NCBI GenBank assembly: GCA_016946835.1
Contig: JACVTC010000055.1
Span: forward strand, 988,501-1,052,500
DNA length: 64,000 bases
Direction of reading: 5' to 3'
Source of the DNA: Neocallimastix lanati (nom. inval.)
Lineage: Eukaryota > Neocallimastigomycota > Neocallimastigomycetes > Neocallimastigales > Neocallimastigaceae
The notes beneath the pieces were generated by a model. That model was not told where the DNA came from. It saw only the letters and a list, made by a program, of their open reading frames with translations, and ran no database searches. The translations under genes and the position numbers were made by a program. The stretch's first letter is position 1. Every line of letters starts with the position of its first letter. This document shows positions 12,042 to 22,534 of the stretch, piece by piece.

Positions 12042-13379
12042 TTTTTATGTAATGCTTAATAAATAAAATATTGATAAATATTATTGTTTAAATTGAATTG
12101 TTTGTTTGTTTTTTTTTTTTAAGTAAACAATAAATTCCCCTTTTTTTTTTTTTTATTAGTAATAAAATGACTTTATAATGAACAAAAGAGGAAAACTATA
12201 TATATTTATATATTTATATTTATATATTTATATTTATATATTTATATTTATATTTATATATTTATATTTATATATTTATATTTATAATTATATTTATATT
12301 TTATATTTATATTTATATATATTAAACCAAAAGGAAAAAAATTTTTTTTTTTTTATTTAATTTTTTATTAAACTATTTCACTTTATATATAAAGTGAATA
12401 TATAAATATACATTATTATTATATTTTATTATACGTAAAATAAAAATATAAAAAATATAAAAAATATTAAAAATATTAAAAATATTTATCTAATTGTATT
12501 TAAATTATTCCTTTTATTTTATTTTTATTTTTTATTTTTTATTTTATTTTTTTTATTTTTTCACTTTATTTTTATTTCTCTCACTCTCTCTATTAAAAAT
12601 AAATAAATAAAATTTCCTTTTAATTCTTTATTTTTTGTTTTTTTAACATATTCAAATTCATATCAACATTTGTCATTATCACTTATTCTCTTCATTATTT
12701 TTTATATTTAATTAATTTTAGATATTAAAAAAAAAATATATATATATATATTCAATTATTATATAATGTTTTTTGATTTTTATGATGAGAAAAAAAATAA
12801 ATAAATAAAAATAAAAATAAATCATGATATTATAAAAAATTATAAAAAAAAAAAACACAGGAATTTTTTTTATTTAAACTTTTTAAAATTAAGGAAAAAA
12901 TTTTTTTAAAATAAAAATATTATTATTTTATTTATTTTAATATAAATAATTAAATAATTAATAATGGATTAATAATTAATAATGGATTAATAATTAATAA
13001 AATAAATAAATAATAATGGATTAATAAATAAAATAATAATGGAATAATAAATAATAAATAACATTATATATTAATTAATAGAATTATGTAATAATAATAG
13101 ATTAACCTTTTATTTGATGATTATTGGTTATTATTTCCATTATGGAATATTGATTATTATTTCCAGAACGGAATATTTAGTAATGATTGATAGTAAATAA
13201 TAAATAATAAATAATAAATAATAGAATAATAAATAATTGAAAAATAAATAATTGAATGATAAATAATAAATAATAAATAATAAATAATAAATAATAAATA
13301 ATAAATAATAAATTAAAAATAATAGAAAATAGTAGAATAAAAGTGGTGTTTAATTGTCAGTACCTTAGGTGTTGAAATC
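12042..13379. other. Gene-free A/T-rich DNA upstream of ferrochelatase
   Basis: Contains a TATATTTATA-type array (12200-12320), repeats of the type aataatggattaataattaataatgg (12950-13035) and an AAATAAT array (13195-13310). The ferrochelatase promoter must lie at its left end, but no specific element stands out. The open stretch at 12178-12360 is only the translated repeat. Confidence 0.7.
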
Positions 13380-14130
13380 TAATATCAAATGGGCTATCCG
13401 ATGCATTATCGAGAATATGAAAGGGAAATGATTCTGTAGTATTATAGAAATTAAGTTAACTTCAAAGGAAGAAAAAAAATTGCTTTAGAAAACTATTCAA
13501 GAAATTATGAATGAAAATTTTGTTACAATAGAATGGTAATAACTATTATAAATTAATTACTGATAATCTGGAAAAAAAAAAAAGTAAAACTTAATAATTT
13601 TATAAGCTCATCAAATAGATCATAAAAGTTATAAATTTAAATAAATAATGCTTATATTGCGTAATGGATATAATAATATTTATTTATAAATATATAAAAA
13701 GAATGGTACAATATTATGACAAATGTTAATTGAATAGGTCAAAACAATATCCAGAACCTACAAAAGGTATTCCATCTAAGGTAGAAGATCCTTTTTCACA
13801 TTTAAATTTATATATTAATGGATCTTTACTTAAAACTATAAATAATAATCAGTAAATTATGGTATCAGTAGATTACTCTACCAAATGGGAAGAAGCAGAA
13901 TTTACTGAAAAAAAAAAAAAAAAAAAAAAAATAACATCAAAGGATGTAATAATGCTTTTAATTAATGTTTTTGCTCGACATGGTGCACCCCAGGTAATTA
14001 CAACTGATAATGTATCAGTTACATCAAAACATTCTAATTTTTGAACTGGTGTATTGTAGAGAAGATCCTAATTCTGGAATTCAAATGAGTAGGAATGTTA
14101 TTTCATCTTCAATGCAACTTGAGTTTTAGA
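13380..14130 (+). mobile_element. Decayed Ty3/gypsy pol relic (RNase H end and integrase)
   Basis: Plus-strand fragments in Ty3/gypsy order. NGLSDALSRI near 13395 matches the end of the RNase H region (x-x-A-D-A-L-S-R). DPFSHLNLYINGSLLKT at about 13785 and then MVSVDYSTKWEEAEF (13859) match the start of the integrase core. DVIMLLINVFARHGAPQVI and TTDN (about 13945-14015) match the integrase H-G-x-P-x-x-I-x-x-D block. There are stops and frameshifts, a run of A inserted after EAEFTE, and no LTR nearby, so it is dead. A gypsy-type assignment fits better than copia because of the DALSR and DYxTKWxEA motifs. Confidence 0.8.
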
Positions 14131-14996
14131 GGTTGGCATCATGGTAAGGAACGAATTAATAACTTTTATTTTATTATAAATTTAAATTATTAATTCTTTA
14201 TAATAATTACTTTCCTTTATTCTAAATTAAAATATTAAAATTATTAATTCTCTATTATTTTTAAAAATGACTCATATATTCTTATATTTTCTTCAATTAA
14301 TAATTTATTAATAAAAATAAACTGTAATAATTATTGTATTTAAAAAATTAATTAAATACTATTACAAATATACAAATATATTATAAAATTTAAATAAACT
14401 TTTTTTATTATATTAAAAACTTTTTTTTTTAAAAAAAAAAAAAATAATTAAATATTCCTATATACTATAAAAATAGAATAAACATTAATAAAATTTTATT
14501 ATTAAAATATAATTAAATATTAACAAAAATAGTTATGATTTATTTATATTTATTTATACAAGATATTCATATTAATTAAAAAATAATAAAATTGAAATAA
14601 TTTATTATTTTTTATTTTACAAAATCATTCTTAAAAATTAAACATTATTATAAAATTTTAAAATAATTAATTATCATATATTATTTTATTCCAAAAGTAA
14701 TTAATTTACTTATTTTATTAAATGATTTTTTATTTTAATTTTAAATAATCTAGTGTTAGTAAAAGTTTCTTTATATATATAATTATTTTATATTTAATTT
14801 TAATTAAACAATACTTAAATATTATTTTATAATATTTATAAAAATAATGGTTGATATAAAATTAAATCAATAATTCTCTAAAAACCAATATATTTTTAAA
14901 TAATTAATTAGGGTTTAAATTTTAAAGAAAATATAAATATTACATAAATATTGATACTCTTTTATAAATGGTTAATACATATTAAAGGAAAATTCT
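14131..14996. other. Gene-free A/T-rich DNA
   Basis: Spacer between the gypsy relic and the ankyrin pseudogene. I see only AT-rich sequence with short duplications and no coding similarity. Confidence 0.65.
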
Positions 14997-16128
14997 ATGT
15001 CTGATGAAAACTTAAAATATATTATGAATAAAAATTTTAAACCTAGTATCTAAAAATGGAATAATTTTTTTTGCCATATCTTCATTAATAAGAAATCAAG
15101 ATTAGATAAAATTTGATACCTCCACTGTAGCATATTATAGTTTAAAAATGGCCATTTTGTTTTAAAATTATTATATCATTATATATATCAGAAATCGATG
15201 ATCTAGACCAAATTGAAGGACCATACCAAAGAAAATAATATCATCAAGGTCCTCTTTTACGACTTATACTTACTGATCATGAAAAATAATTTAAAAGTCT
15301 TTAAGAGTTTAATCGCATACTGTGAAATTAATCTCAATTTAATATTAATTTTTGTTGTAAAGGTAGGTGGCAATAGTAAAATCATTCAATACATTATTGA
15401 AGGGGAGTCAGATATAAATGAAACTAATAATAGTGGCCTTACCCCACTTTTAGTGGCATGTAGAAAAACGTGATATGACTAATGTAAAATATTTAATATA
15501 AATTGAAGCCAATATTAATACACCAAATAATAATGGTAACACACCATTAATGATAACTTGTAACAAGGGAGATGTGAGCATAATAAACTATTTAATTGAA
15601 AATGGGACTATTATTAATACACAAAATAATAATGGGGATTATCCTCAAAAAAATAATCATTCAAAAGAAAGATATTGAATCAGCCAATTATCTCATTAAA
15701 CATAGTACTAATATTAATATTATTGATCGAAATAGGAATACCCTATTGTTAGAGGCTTATCATAATAATAATATGAATATAGTAAATTATTTAACTGTTA
15801 TGGGAGCCAATGTTAATGTACGTGATAACGAAGGAAATTCACCTTGAAATAGCTATTAAATATGATGATATTGAAATGGTAGATTTTCTAGTTGGAAACG
15901 GTGTGAATATTTATTTCAGGAACAATAATAGAGAAACACTCTTATATGAAACTTTTTTTGAAAGTTCCTATCTATTAAAAAAATATTTTATTGAATATGG
16001 TTTAGATATTAATGTTACTAATGTTAACCAATAAAATGGTAAGAAACTTATCATAAAATATTACGATAATTATAAAAGGGAAAAAATCAAAAAAATTGAT
16101 CATGGTGTAGATATCAATATGGATGATG

Positions 16129-16162
<34 letters not shown>

Positions 16163-16376
16163 CGATATTGATTATAGCTTCCACGAAAAATGAAAAATGA
16201 TATGGCTATGATTAAACAATTAATTAACAATTGGGTCGAAGTTAATATAGTGTATCATCTTGGTTAATCGGTCTTAATGAAAGCCATTTAAATCGAAAAT
16301 TTTAAAATGGAGAAATATTTAGTTGAAAATGGAGTAGATATTAACATAATTAATAATAATAAAATGGTATATTTAT
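14997..16376 (+). pseudogene. Ankyrin-repeat protein pseudogene
   Basis: A probable old start reads MSDENLKYIMNKNFKP (14997) and runs into a stop. Ankyrin units then appear in shifting frames. Examples are DINETNNSGLTPLLVACR (about 15411-15466), NINTPNNNGNTPLMITCNKG (about 15512-15570), TNINIIDRNRNTLLLEAYHN (about 15708-15770), NVNVRDNEGNSP (about 15812-15847), IEMVDFLVGNGVNIYFRNNN (about 15870-15930), and a last EKYLVENGVDINIINNN near 16312-16360. Repeats are spaced about 33 residues, as in ankyrin. At least three frameshifts and several in-frame stops separate them, and a run of A interrupts the frame at 16134-16161. An active gene of this family would act in protein-protein binding. The four short open stretches here are pieces of one dead gene. 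Confidence 0.88.
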
Positions 16377-17329
16377 TATTATAAAATACTTATAATAATA
16401 ATATATCATATAATAACTAAATCAAATAAAAAAAGTATGTTATTGTTATTATATTAAATTATTATTTAATTTATTTAATTTTCTGTGTTTATTAAATATT
16501 ATTTTTTCTCGTTTTATTCTCTTTTATTATCAAGTGAATAATTTCAAGATATTGATAAGAATAAAAACTTCTTAAATAAATAAATAATTAAAAATTAATA
16601 AAAATTTAAATAAAAATAAAATAAAATTAAATAGACAAATAGTTGAATTTAAATACAAATATAAAGTATAGATTGAATTAAGTAAAATAAAATAAGTAGT
16701 TGAATTTAAATACAAATATAGAGTATAGATTGAATTAAATAAAATAAATAGTTGGAGTATTAATAAAAAGTACAGATTGAATAAAATATGATGAAATATA
16801 ATATAATAAAAAAATCAATAATTTACATGAAATACTACATATTTATCATACTCAAAAATTCATAATATTTTCTTATATCACATTAAAAAAAAATTTTTTT
16901 TTTTTTGATATCTCTTTTTTTTTCTTTTTTTTTTTTGTTAATGATATAAAATTTTTTCGTTTTAAATCTCTTTTTTTTTTCTTTTTTTTTTCTTTTTTTT
17001 TTTTTTTTTTGTTAATGATATAAAATTTTTTCGAATTTTTTCCTTTTTTCGGTTATATTAAAGTAAAATAATAAAAAATAGTAAAATAAAAATAATTTTC
17101 GAAATATTCAAACACTAAATATAAATAAAAATTCTATTATTTTTTTTTTTTTTTTAATTTTTTATTTTATTGTATTTTTGTATTTTTTTTTATTTTTTTT
17201 AATTATATAATCTTTAAACTAAAAAATATTTTTTTTTATATTTTAAAAAATAATTATTTTCCATATATTTATAAAATTATTTCTTTTTTTCTATTCTTAA
17301 TATATTTTATTTTTTTAAATTTCTATTTT
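16377..17329. other. Gene-free A/T-rich DNA with a 61-bp duplication
   Basis: Contains two near-identical units, each with tagttgaatttaaataca then aatataaagtatagattg, at about 16641-16740. A T-rich stretch with imperfect repeats of ttgttaatgatataaaattt at 16930-17040 follows. Nothing coding. Confidence 0.65.
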
Positions 17330-17513
17330 AAATTTTGTATTATCATAAAAAAAAAAAAAAAAAAACTAATTTCTATTTTAATATTACTAGTAATATTATT
17401 AAATTTAGTTTTCAAAAAATTAGTTGCATTTCTCTTTTTCTTTTTTATTTATTATTCTTATTATTATTCAATCTTATTATTAATCAAGCTTCTTTTCTTT
17501 TTATTCAACTTCC

Positions 17514-19031
17514 TTAAGCTTTACCTGCCATCTTGGCATCCATTTCATCAATACTAACACCCTTACATTCAATGACGTAGAATTGAGAATAGACCCAAGC
17601 AAGAAGACAGGCTGCTGCGAAAAGAAGGAAAGTCTTGGTAGACCAGGCTTTCATAAGAGCTGGACCAACAAATGCAATGATCCAGTTGTTAAGGAAGTTG
17701 GAAACTGTACCAACGGCTGATCCCTTAACTCTGACACGAAGTGGGAAGACTTCGGCTTGGTAGACCCATGGAACTGGTCCCCAGGTCCAGGCAAATGAGA
17801 AGACCATAAGGAAGATACTAGCAACTGCAAGATATTGCCAGGTCTTACCATTCTTAGTTTGAGTAGAGAAAGCCCAAGTAGAAATGTGGAAGACCATCAT
17901 CATAAGTGATCCAATAACTAATAAAGTCTTACGTCCTAATCTTTCAATACCCCACATACCTGGGAAGGTAGAAACAAAGTTGACAAAGTTGTTAATAATT
18001 GGAAGAACTACAGTAGACATGAATTTAGTAAATCCAATTTCTCCATAAATTTGTGATTGATAATACATAATGACATTAATACCTGTCCATTGTTGGAAAA
18101 GTTGCATTAAGAAAGTAATGAAGGTACGACGACGAATAACTGGACTGAAAAGTTCACCAAAGGATGAAGAACCAGCCGCACGAGTAGCTGCTACATCTTC
18201 TTGAATAGCCTTAAGTTCACTTTGGACAAGTTCGTCGGAGGTAGAGGCTGCGTTAAGCTTAGCTAAAACTTCAACAGCTTCTTCATCACGATCCTTTGAA
18301 CATAACCAACGTGGTGATTTTGGAAGGAAACACATAAGGAGAGCAAGACCAAGACCTGGAACAACTTGGAATAAAAGTGCAAATCTCCATTCAAAGTTTG
18401 AAACTTCTTTCCAAATATCATTTCTAGTTTGACCTAAACCATCTGGCTTGACATTGGTGTAGTACCAGACAATGGAGTTAATGACGGCTGCAACAATAAT
18501 ACCGAAAGTAGTCATAAGTTGGTAACAAGAAGAAAGAGTACCTCTAATCTTGGCTGGGGCAACTTCAGAAATATAAGTTGGACAAAGAACACCATTACAA
18601 CCAATAGAAAGACCTGTGATAAGACGACCAACGGCAATCATAGCCCAGTGACGAGCTGAAATACCTTGAATAATAGCACCACAGGTGAAAATACAGGCTC
18701 CAATCATAATAGTTCTTTGACGACCGTACTTTTCACCAAGGTAAGTAGCCATAAGTGCACCACAAAGAGCTCCAAGAACGAAACTGGATGTAATAAGACC
18801 TTCAAGTGTAGCCTTGTTATCTGCTTCCTTTAAATCACGGTACATCATATTAGCTTTATCTTTGGTTGGTTGTCCCTTTTCATCAAGACCATCTCCATTC
18901 CAATTGTGGAATTTAAAGAAAATACGGAATGCGTCCATAACAAGAACGACATTCATGACACCAACTTCATAACCGAAAAGTAAACCACCAAATGAGGCTG
19001 TAAGTGCAACTAAAAATTGAAAACTATTCAT
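17514..19031 (-). CDS. MFS hexose transporter, copy 1 (inverted)
   Basis: Sugar porter of the major facilitator superfamily, expected to import hexoses across the plasma membrane. 505 aa, intronless, about 12 TM segments. Family signatures: GGLLFGYEVGVMN (residues 15-27), GEKYGRQRTIM in the TM2-TM3 loop, PKSPRWLCS (PESPRWL with Lys for Glu), QQWTGINVIMYYQSQ in TM7, ERLGRKTLL in the TM8-TM9 loop and PWVYQAEVFPLRVR after TM10. A long A-tract followed by CACAAA sits directly before the ATG. Codon use is biased to GGT, CTT, GTC and ATT, more G+C-rich than anything around it, as in highly expressed genes. The protein is identical to copies 2 and 4. Which sugar is carried cannot be told. Confidence 0.96.
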   Translation of the reverse strand: MNSFQFLVALTASFGGLLFGYEVGVMNVVLVMDAFRIFFKFHNWNGDGLDEKGQPTKDKANMMYRDLKEADNKATLEGLITSSFVLGALCGALMATYLGEKYGRQRTIMIGACIFTCGAIIQGISARHWAMIAVGRLITGLSIGCNGVLCPTYISEVAPAKIRGTLSSCYQLMTTFGIIVAAVINSIVWYYTNVKPDGLGQTRNDIWKEVSNFEWRFALLFQVVPGLGLALLMCFLPKSPRWLCSKDRDEEAVEVLAKLNAASTSDELVQSELKAIQEDVAATRAAGSSSFGELFSPVIRRRTFITFLMQLFQQWTGINVIMYYQSQIYGEIGFTKFMSTVVLPIINNFVNFVSTFPGMWGIERLGRKTLLVIGSLMMMVFHISTWAFSTQTKNGKTWQYLAVASIFLMVFSFAWTWGPVPWVYQAEVFPLRVRVKGSAVGTVSNFLNNWIIAFVGPALMKAWSTKTFLLFAAACLLAWVYSQFYVIECKGVSIDEMDAKMAGKA

Positions 19032-19123
19032 TTTGTGTTTTTTTTTTTTTTTTTTTTTTTAAACTTAAATTAGTGTTATTCTTTAATAATAACTGAAGAT
19101 CAAAAACAAAGGAATTTTCACTA

Positions 19124-19132
19124 CTATATATA
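19124..19132 (-). promoter_or_regulatory. TATA-like element, transporter copy 1
   Basis: Minus-strand TATATATAG lies about 95 bp before the ATG, followed by tagtgaaaattcctttg and the conserved leader. It sits at the same place in all four copies. The variant (TATATATAGTAGTG) is shared with copy 3. Confidence 0.55.
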
Positions 19133-19914
19133 CATTTTTTTAATATATATGACAGTATATTTTAAGTTTTTATATTAAATAAATTAAAAATATCTATTTA
19201 ATATTAAAATTAAAACATTTATTTATTGAAAAAAGTATTTACTGAGTATTACTGCTAAGTACTCCAATATATATAAATAGAGTAATTTACCATAAAAAAT
19301 ATATAATTATATTATTAATTTACTATATTAATATATTAATATATATTATAAATTAAAAGTAATATATTTTATTATATTAAAACTATATTAATACATATAT
19401 ATATAAAATAAATTATTCCTTTTTTTTATTTAAATTTACATTACACAAACTTAATTTTTATAAATTATGCTTATTTTTATATTTTCATATTTTTATTTTT
19501 GTTATTAAACTTTAAATTTTATGATTATTCTTGTAATTATATTAAAGTAAAAAAAAAATAAAAAATGATTTATTAAAAAATAATAAATAATAAAAGATAA
19601 TAATTATGATGATAATAATAAAAGATAATAATTATATAATAATTATGATGATAATAATAATACTAATAATAATACTAATAATAATAATATTAATAATAAT
19701 AAATATTAATAATAATCACAATAATAATTAATTATAAATATTAGTAGAAAATAATCACAATAATAATTAATTATAAATATTAGTAGAAAATAATAAGAAT
19801 TATATTACAGAATTGAATCTAGTGCGTTTTCTCAATATGGCATATTTTAGTATGTGACTTGAAATTATATTAAAGAAAAAAAAATAAGTATATATTAATT
19901 ATTAACAAATAACA

Positions 19915-19963
<49 letters not shown>

Positions 19964-19969
19964 TATAAT

Positions 19970-20002
<33 letters not shown>

Positions 20003-20215
20003 ATATAATAATAATTAATAATAATAATAATAAATATTATTCCGATAGGAGTAACAAAGTACGTAATATTAATAATTATAATAATTGTAATAAAGTTGTT
20101 AATAATATTAATATTGGTGATTGTGAATATAGTAATATTATTACTAAAAGAATATAGTAATATCGTTACTAATAATGTAGTGAATTGGTAAAAACCATGC
20201 TAATATATTATAATT

Positions 20216-20400
20216 TTCAGATTAAGGAGTGTATAAGTATTTATGTGACATTGTACCAAGTATTTGACTTTATTTTTTGTGGAAGAGATGTTGACATTAT
20301 TGATTTGGATTATTAAGAGAAATAGGATGCTTTGTTTAATAACCAATTCATTTCTGGTGATTATTCTAAAAAGCTATTTTTTATGTGATCTGGGACTAAT
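20216..20400 (+). mobile_element. Non-LTR retrotransposon relic (LINE-D type), left of palindrome centre
   Basis: Related to the reverse complement of 21000-21185: both contain ggaagagatg, attattgatttggattat and ggtgattattctaaaa, but with many substitutions and indels. It is therefore a separate, older copy of the same retroelement C-terminal region rather than part of the near-identical arm. Stops interrupt all frames. Confidence 0.55.
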
Positions 20401-20710
20401 GATATACAAATTGATCATAATGTAAAAATCACTAATCACAATTGGTATAACATTAGTAAGGAATCCTTTAAGACCCCATAAAATATAACTCTCTCTCCAA
20501 AGTGATTGAAAAATATTATTAATAAAACTCTATCTTTCTACATGAAGATTTCATATACTACATTTTCGTCAAGGAGACACGTTATGTATAAAATTAATAT
20601 TATCATCAAAGTCTTCCTCTTTGTCATCAGGAATATTTAATGTTTTCTCAAGAACAATCAGAGAAAAATTGAAAAAAATTCATAATTTACATTTAATACG
20701 TCCTTACCAA

Positions 20711-20740
<30 letters not shown>
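20401..20740. repeat. Dispersed relic block at palindrome centre
   Basis: Related to 40213-40560 and partly to 34800-34990. All share a run with tgattgaaa, atattattaataaaac, and (20401 and 40213 copies) ggagacac followed by attaatattatcatcaaa and tcctctttgtcatcag. Its minus strand gives short peptide stretches such as FINNIFQSLW, so it may be an internal part of a LINE, but I cannot name a domain. It ends in A-runs at 20709-20750. Confidence 0.5.
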
Positions 20741-20742
<2 letters not shown>

Positions 20743-20792
20743 AAAAAAAAGAATTTAAAAAAAAAATTGTGAGAATGTTAGTATATTTTTAA

Positions 20793-21160
20793 TTAAATAC
20801 GAAAAAATAAAAAATACTCTTTCCATTTAGTTACAATCTGAAAGAAATTATGGTCATCTCTTCCAGAGGTATTGGCCCTTCTGGTATATCTTGTTGTATT
20901 TTCAGAGTTGATGCTCCTGATTAATTTGTATTTATATTGTCGGAATAGCGTTATTTTTCGAATACTATCACTAAGCATAATTTCTATAAAGAGAGCAACA
21001 GATCTCAGTAAGAATGGTGTTTTAGAATAATCACCAGAATTGATTTGGTTATTAAACAAAACATCCCATTTCCTTTTCATAATCCAAATCAATAATGTCT
21101 GCATCTCTTCCACAAAAAATAAAGTCAAATACTTGGTACAACGTCAGATCACATAAATAT
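20793..21160 (-). mobile_element. Non-LTR retrotransposon relic, C-terminal region (LINE-D subtype)
   Basis: An open minus-strand stretch of 111 codons includes IWIMKRKWDVLFNNQINSGD and then YKYKLIRSINSENTTRYTRR. Homologous peptides occur at 28375-28590, 35031-35330 and 51329-51571, and in the better preserved LINE-D copy at 42281-42568. This is the protein end that follows the zinc-finger region of a LINE reverse transcriptase. It has no start of its own and is not a separate gene. Confidence 0.7.
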
Positions 21161-21437
21161 TTATATTCTCATTATTCAGAAAATTATTATATATTAGCAT
21201 GGTTTTTACCAATTCACTACATTATTAGTAACGATATTACTATATTCTTTTAGTAATAATATTACTATATTCACAATCACCAATATTAATATTATTAACA
21301 ACTTTATTACAATTATTATAATTATTAATATTACGTACTTTGTTACTCCTATCGGAATAATATTTATAATTATTTATTATTATAATATTATTAATATTTA
21401 TTATTATTATTATTATTAATTATTATTATATATTATA

Positions 21438-21480
<43 letters not shown>

Positions 21481-21604
21481 TGTTATTTGTTAATAATTAA
21501 TATATACTTATTTTTTTTTCTTTAATATAATTTCAAGTCACATACTAAAATATGCCATATTGAGAAAACGCACTAGATTCAATTCTGTAATATAATTCTT
21601 ATTA

Positions 21605-22056
21605 TTTTCTACTAATATTTGTAATTAATTATTATTGTGATTATTATTAATATTTATTATTATTAATATTATTATTATTAGTATTATTATTAGTATTATT
21701 ATTATTATCATCATAATTATTATCTTTTATTATTATCATCATAATTATTATCTTTTATTATTTATTATTTTTTAATAAATCATTTTTTATTTTTTTTTAC
21801 TTTAATATAATTACAAGAATAATCATAAAATTTTCTACTAATATTTGTAATTAATTATTATTGTGATTATTATTAATATTTATTATTATTAATATTATTA
21901 TTATTAGTATTATTATTAGTATTATTATTATTATCATCATAATTATTATCTTTTATTATTATCATCATAATTATTATCTTTTATTATTTATTATTTTTTA
22001 ATAAATCATTTTTTATTTTTTTTTACTTTAATATAATTACAAGAATAATCATAAAA
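21605..22056. repeat. 226-bp tandem duplication in right arm
   Basis: Two successive near-identical copies, each starting ttttctactaatatttgtaa and ending with acaagaataatcataaaa (starts at 21605 and 21831). The left palindrome arm has only one counterpart, so this arose after the inverted duplication. Confidence 0.88.
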
Positions 22057-22431
22057 TTTAAAGTTCAATAACACAAATAAAAAATATGAAAATATAAAAA
22101 TAAGCATAATTTATAAAACTTAAATTTGTGTAATGTAAATTTAAATAAAAAAAAGGAATAATTTATTTTATATATATATGTATTAATATAGTTTTAATAT
22201 AATAAAATATATTACTTTTAATTTATAATATATATTAATATATTAATATAGTAAATAAATAATATAATTATATATTTTTTATGGTAAATTACTCTTTTTA
22301 TATATATTGGAGTAATACTCAGTAAATACTTTTTTCAATAAATAAATGTTTTAATTTTAATATTAAATAGATATTTTTAATTTATTTAATATAAAAACTT
22401 AAAATATACTGTCATGTATATTAAAAAAATG

Positions 22432-22440
22432 TATATATAA
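22432..22440 (+). promoter_or_regulatory. TATA-like element, transporter copy 2
   Basis: TATATATAA about 95 bp before the ATG, followed by gcagtgaaaattcctttg. It is the same variant as copy 4. Confidence 0.55.
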
Positions 22441-22534
22441 GCAGTGAAAATTCCTTTGTTTTTGATCTTCAGTTATTATTAAAGAATAACACTAATTTAA
22501 GTTTAAAAAAAAAAAAAAAAAAAAAAAACACAAA

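Larger units (their letters stand above)
17330..20215 (-). repeat. Left arm of large palindrome (transporter copy 1)
   Basis: Reverse complement of 21186-24240. The match covers the 3' flank, the whole transporter gene, the promoter, the AAT-rich spacer, and a 175-bp stretch (20041-20215) that matches 21186-21360 almost base for base. Towards the centre (20216-20400 against 21000-21185) both arms are still related but clearly diverged. Differences between arms are mostly microsatellite length, plus a tandem duplication in the right arm. Confidence 0.9.

Noticed and set aside
12178-12360. 60-codon open frame rich in Ile/Tyr/Leu
   Set aside because: Translation of a TATATTTATA simple repeat.
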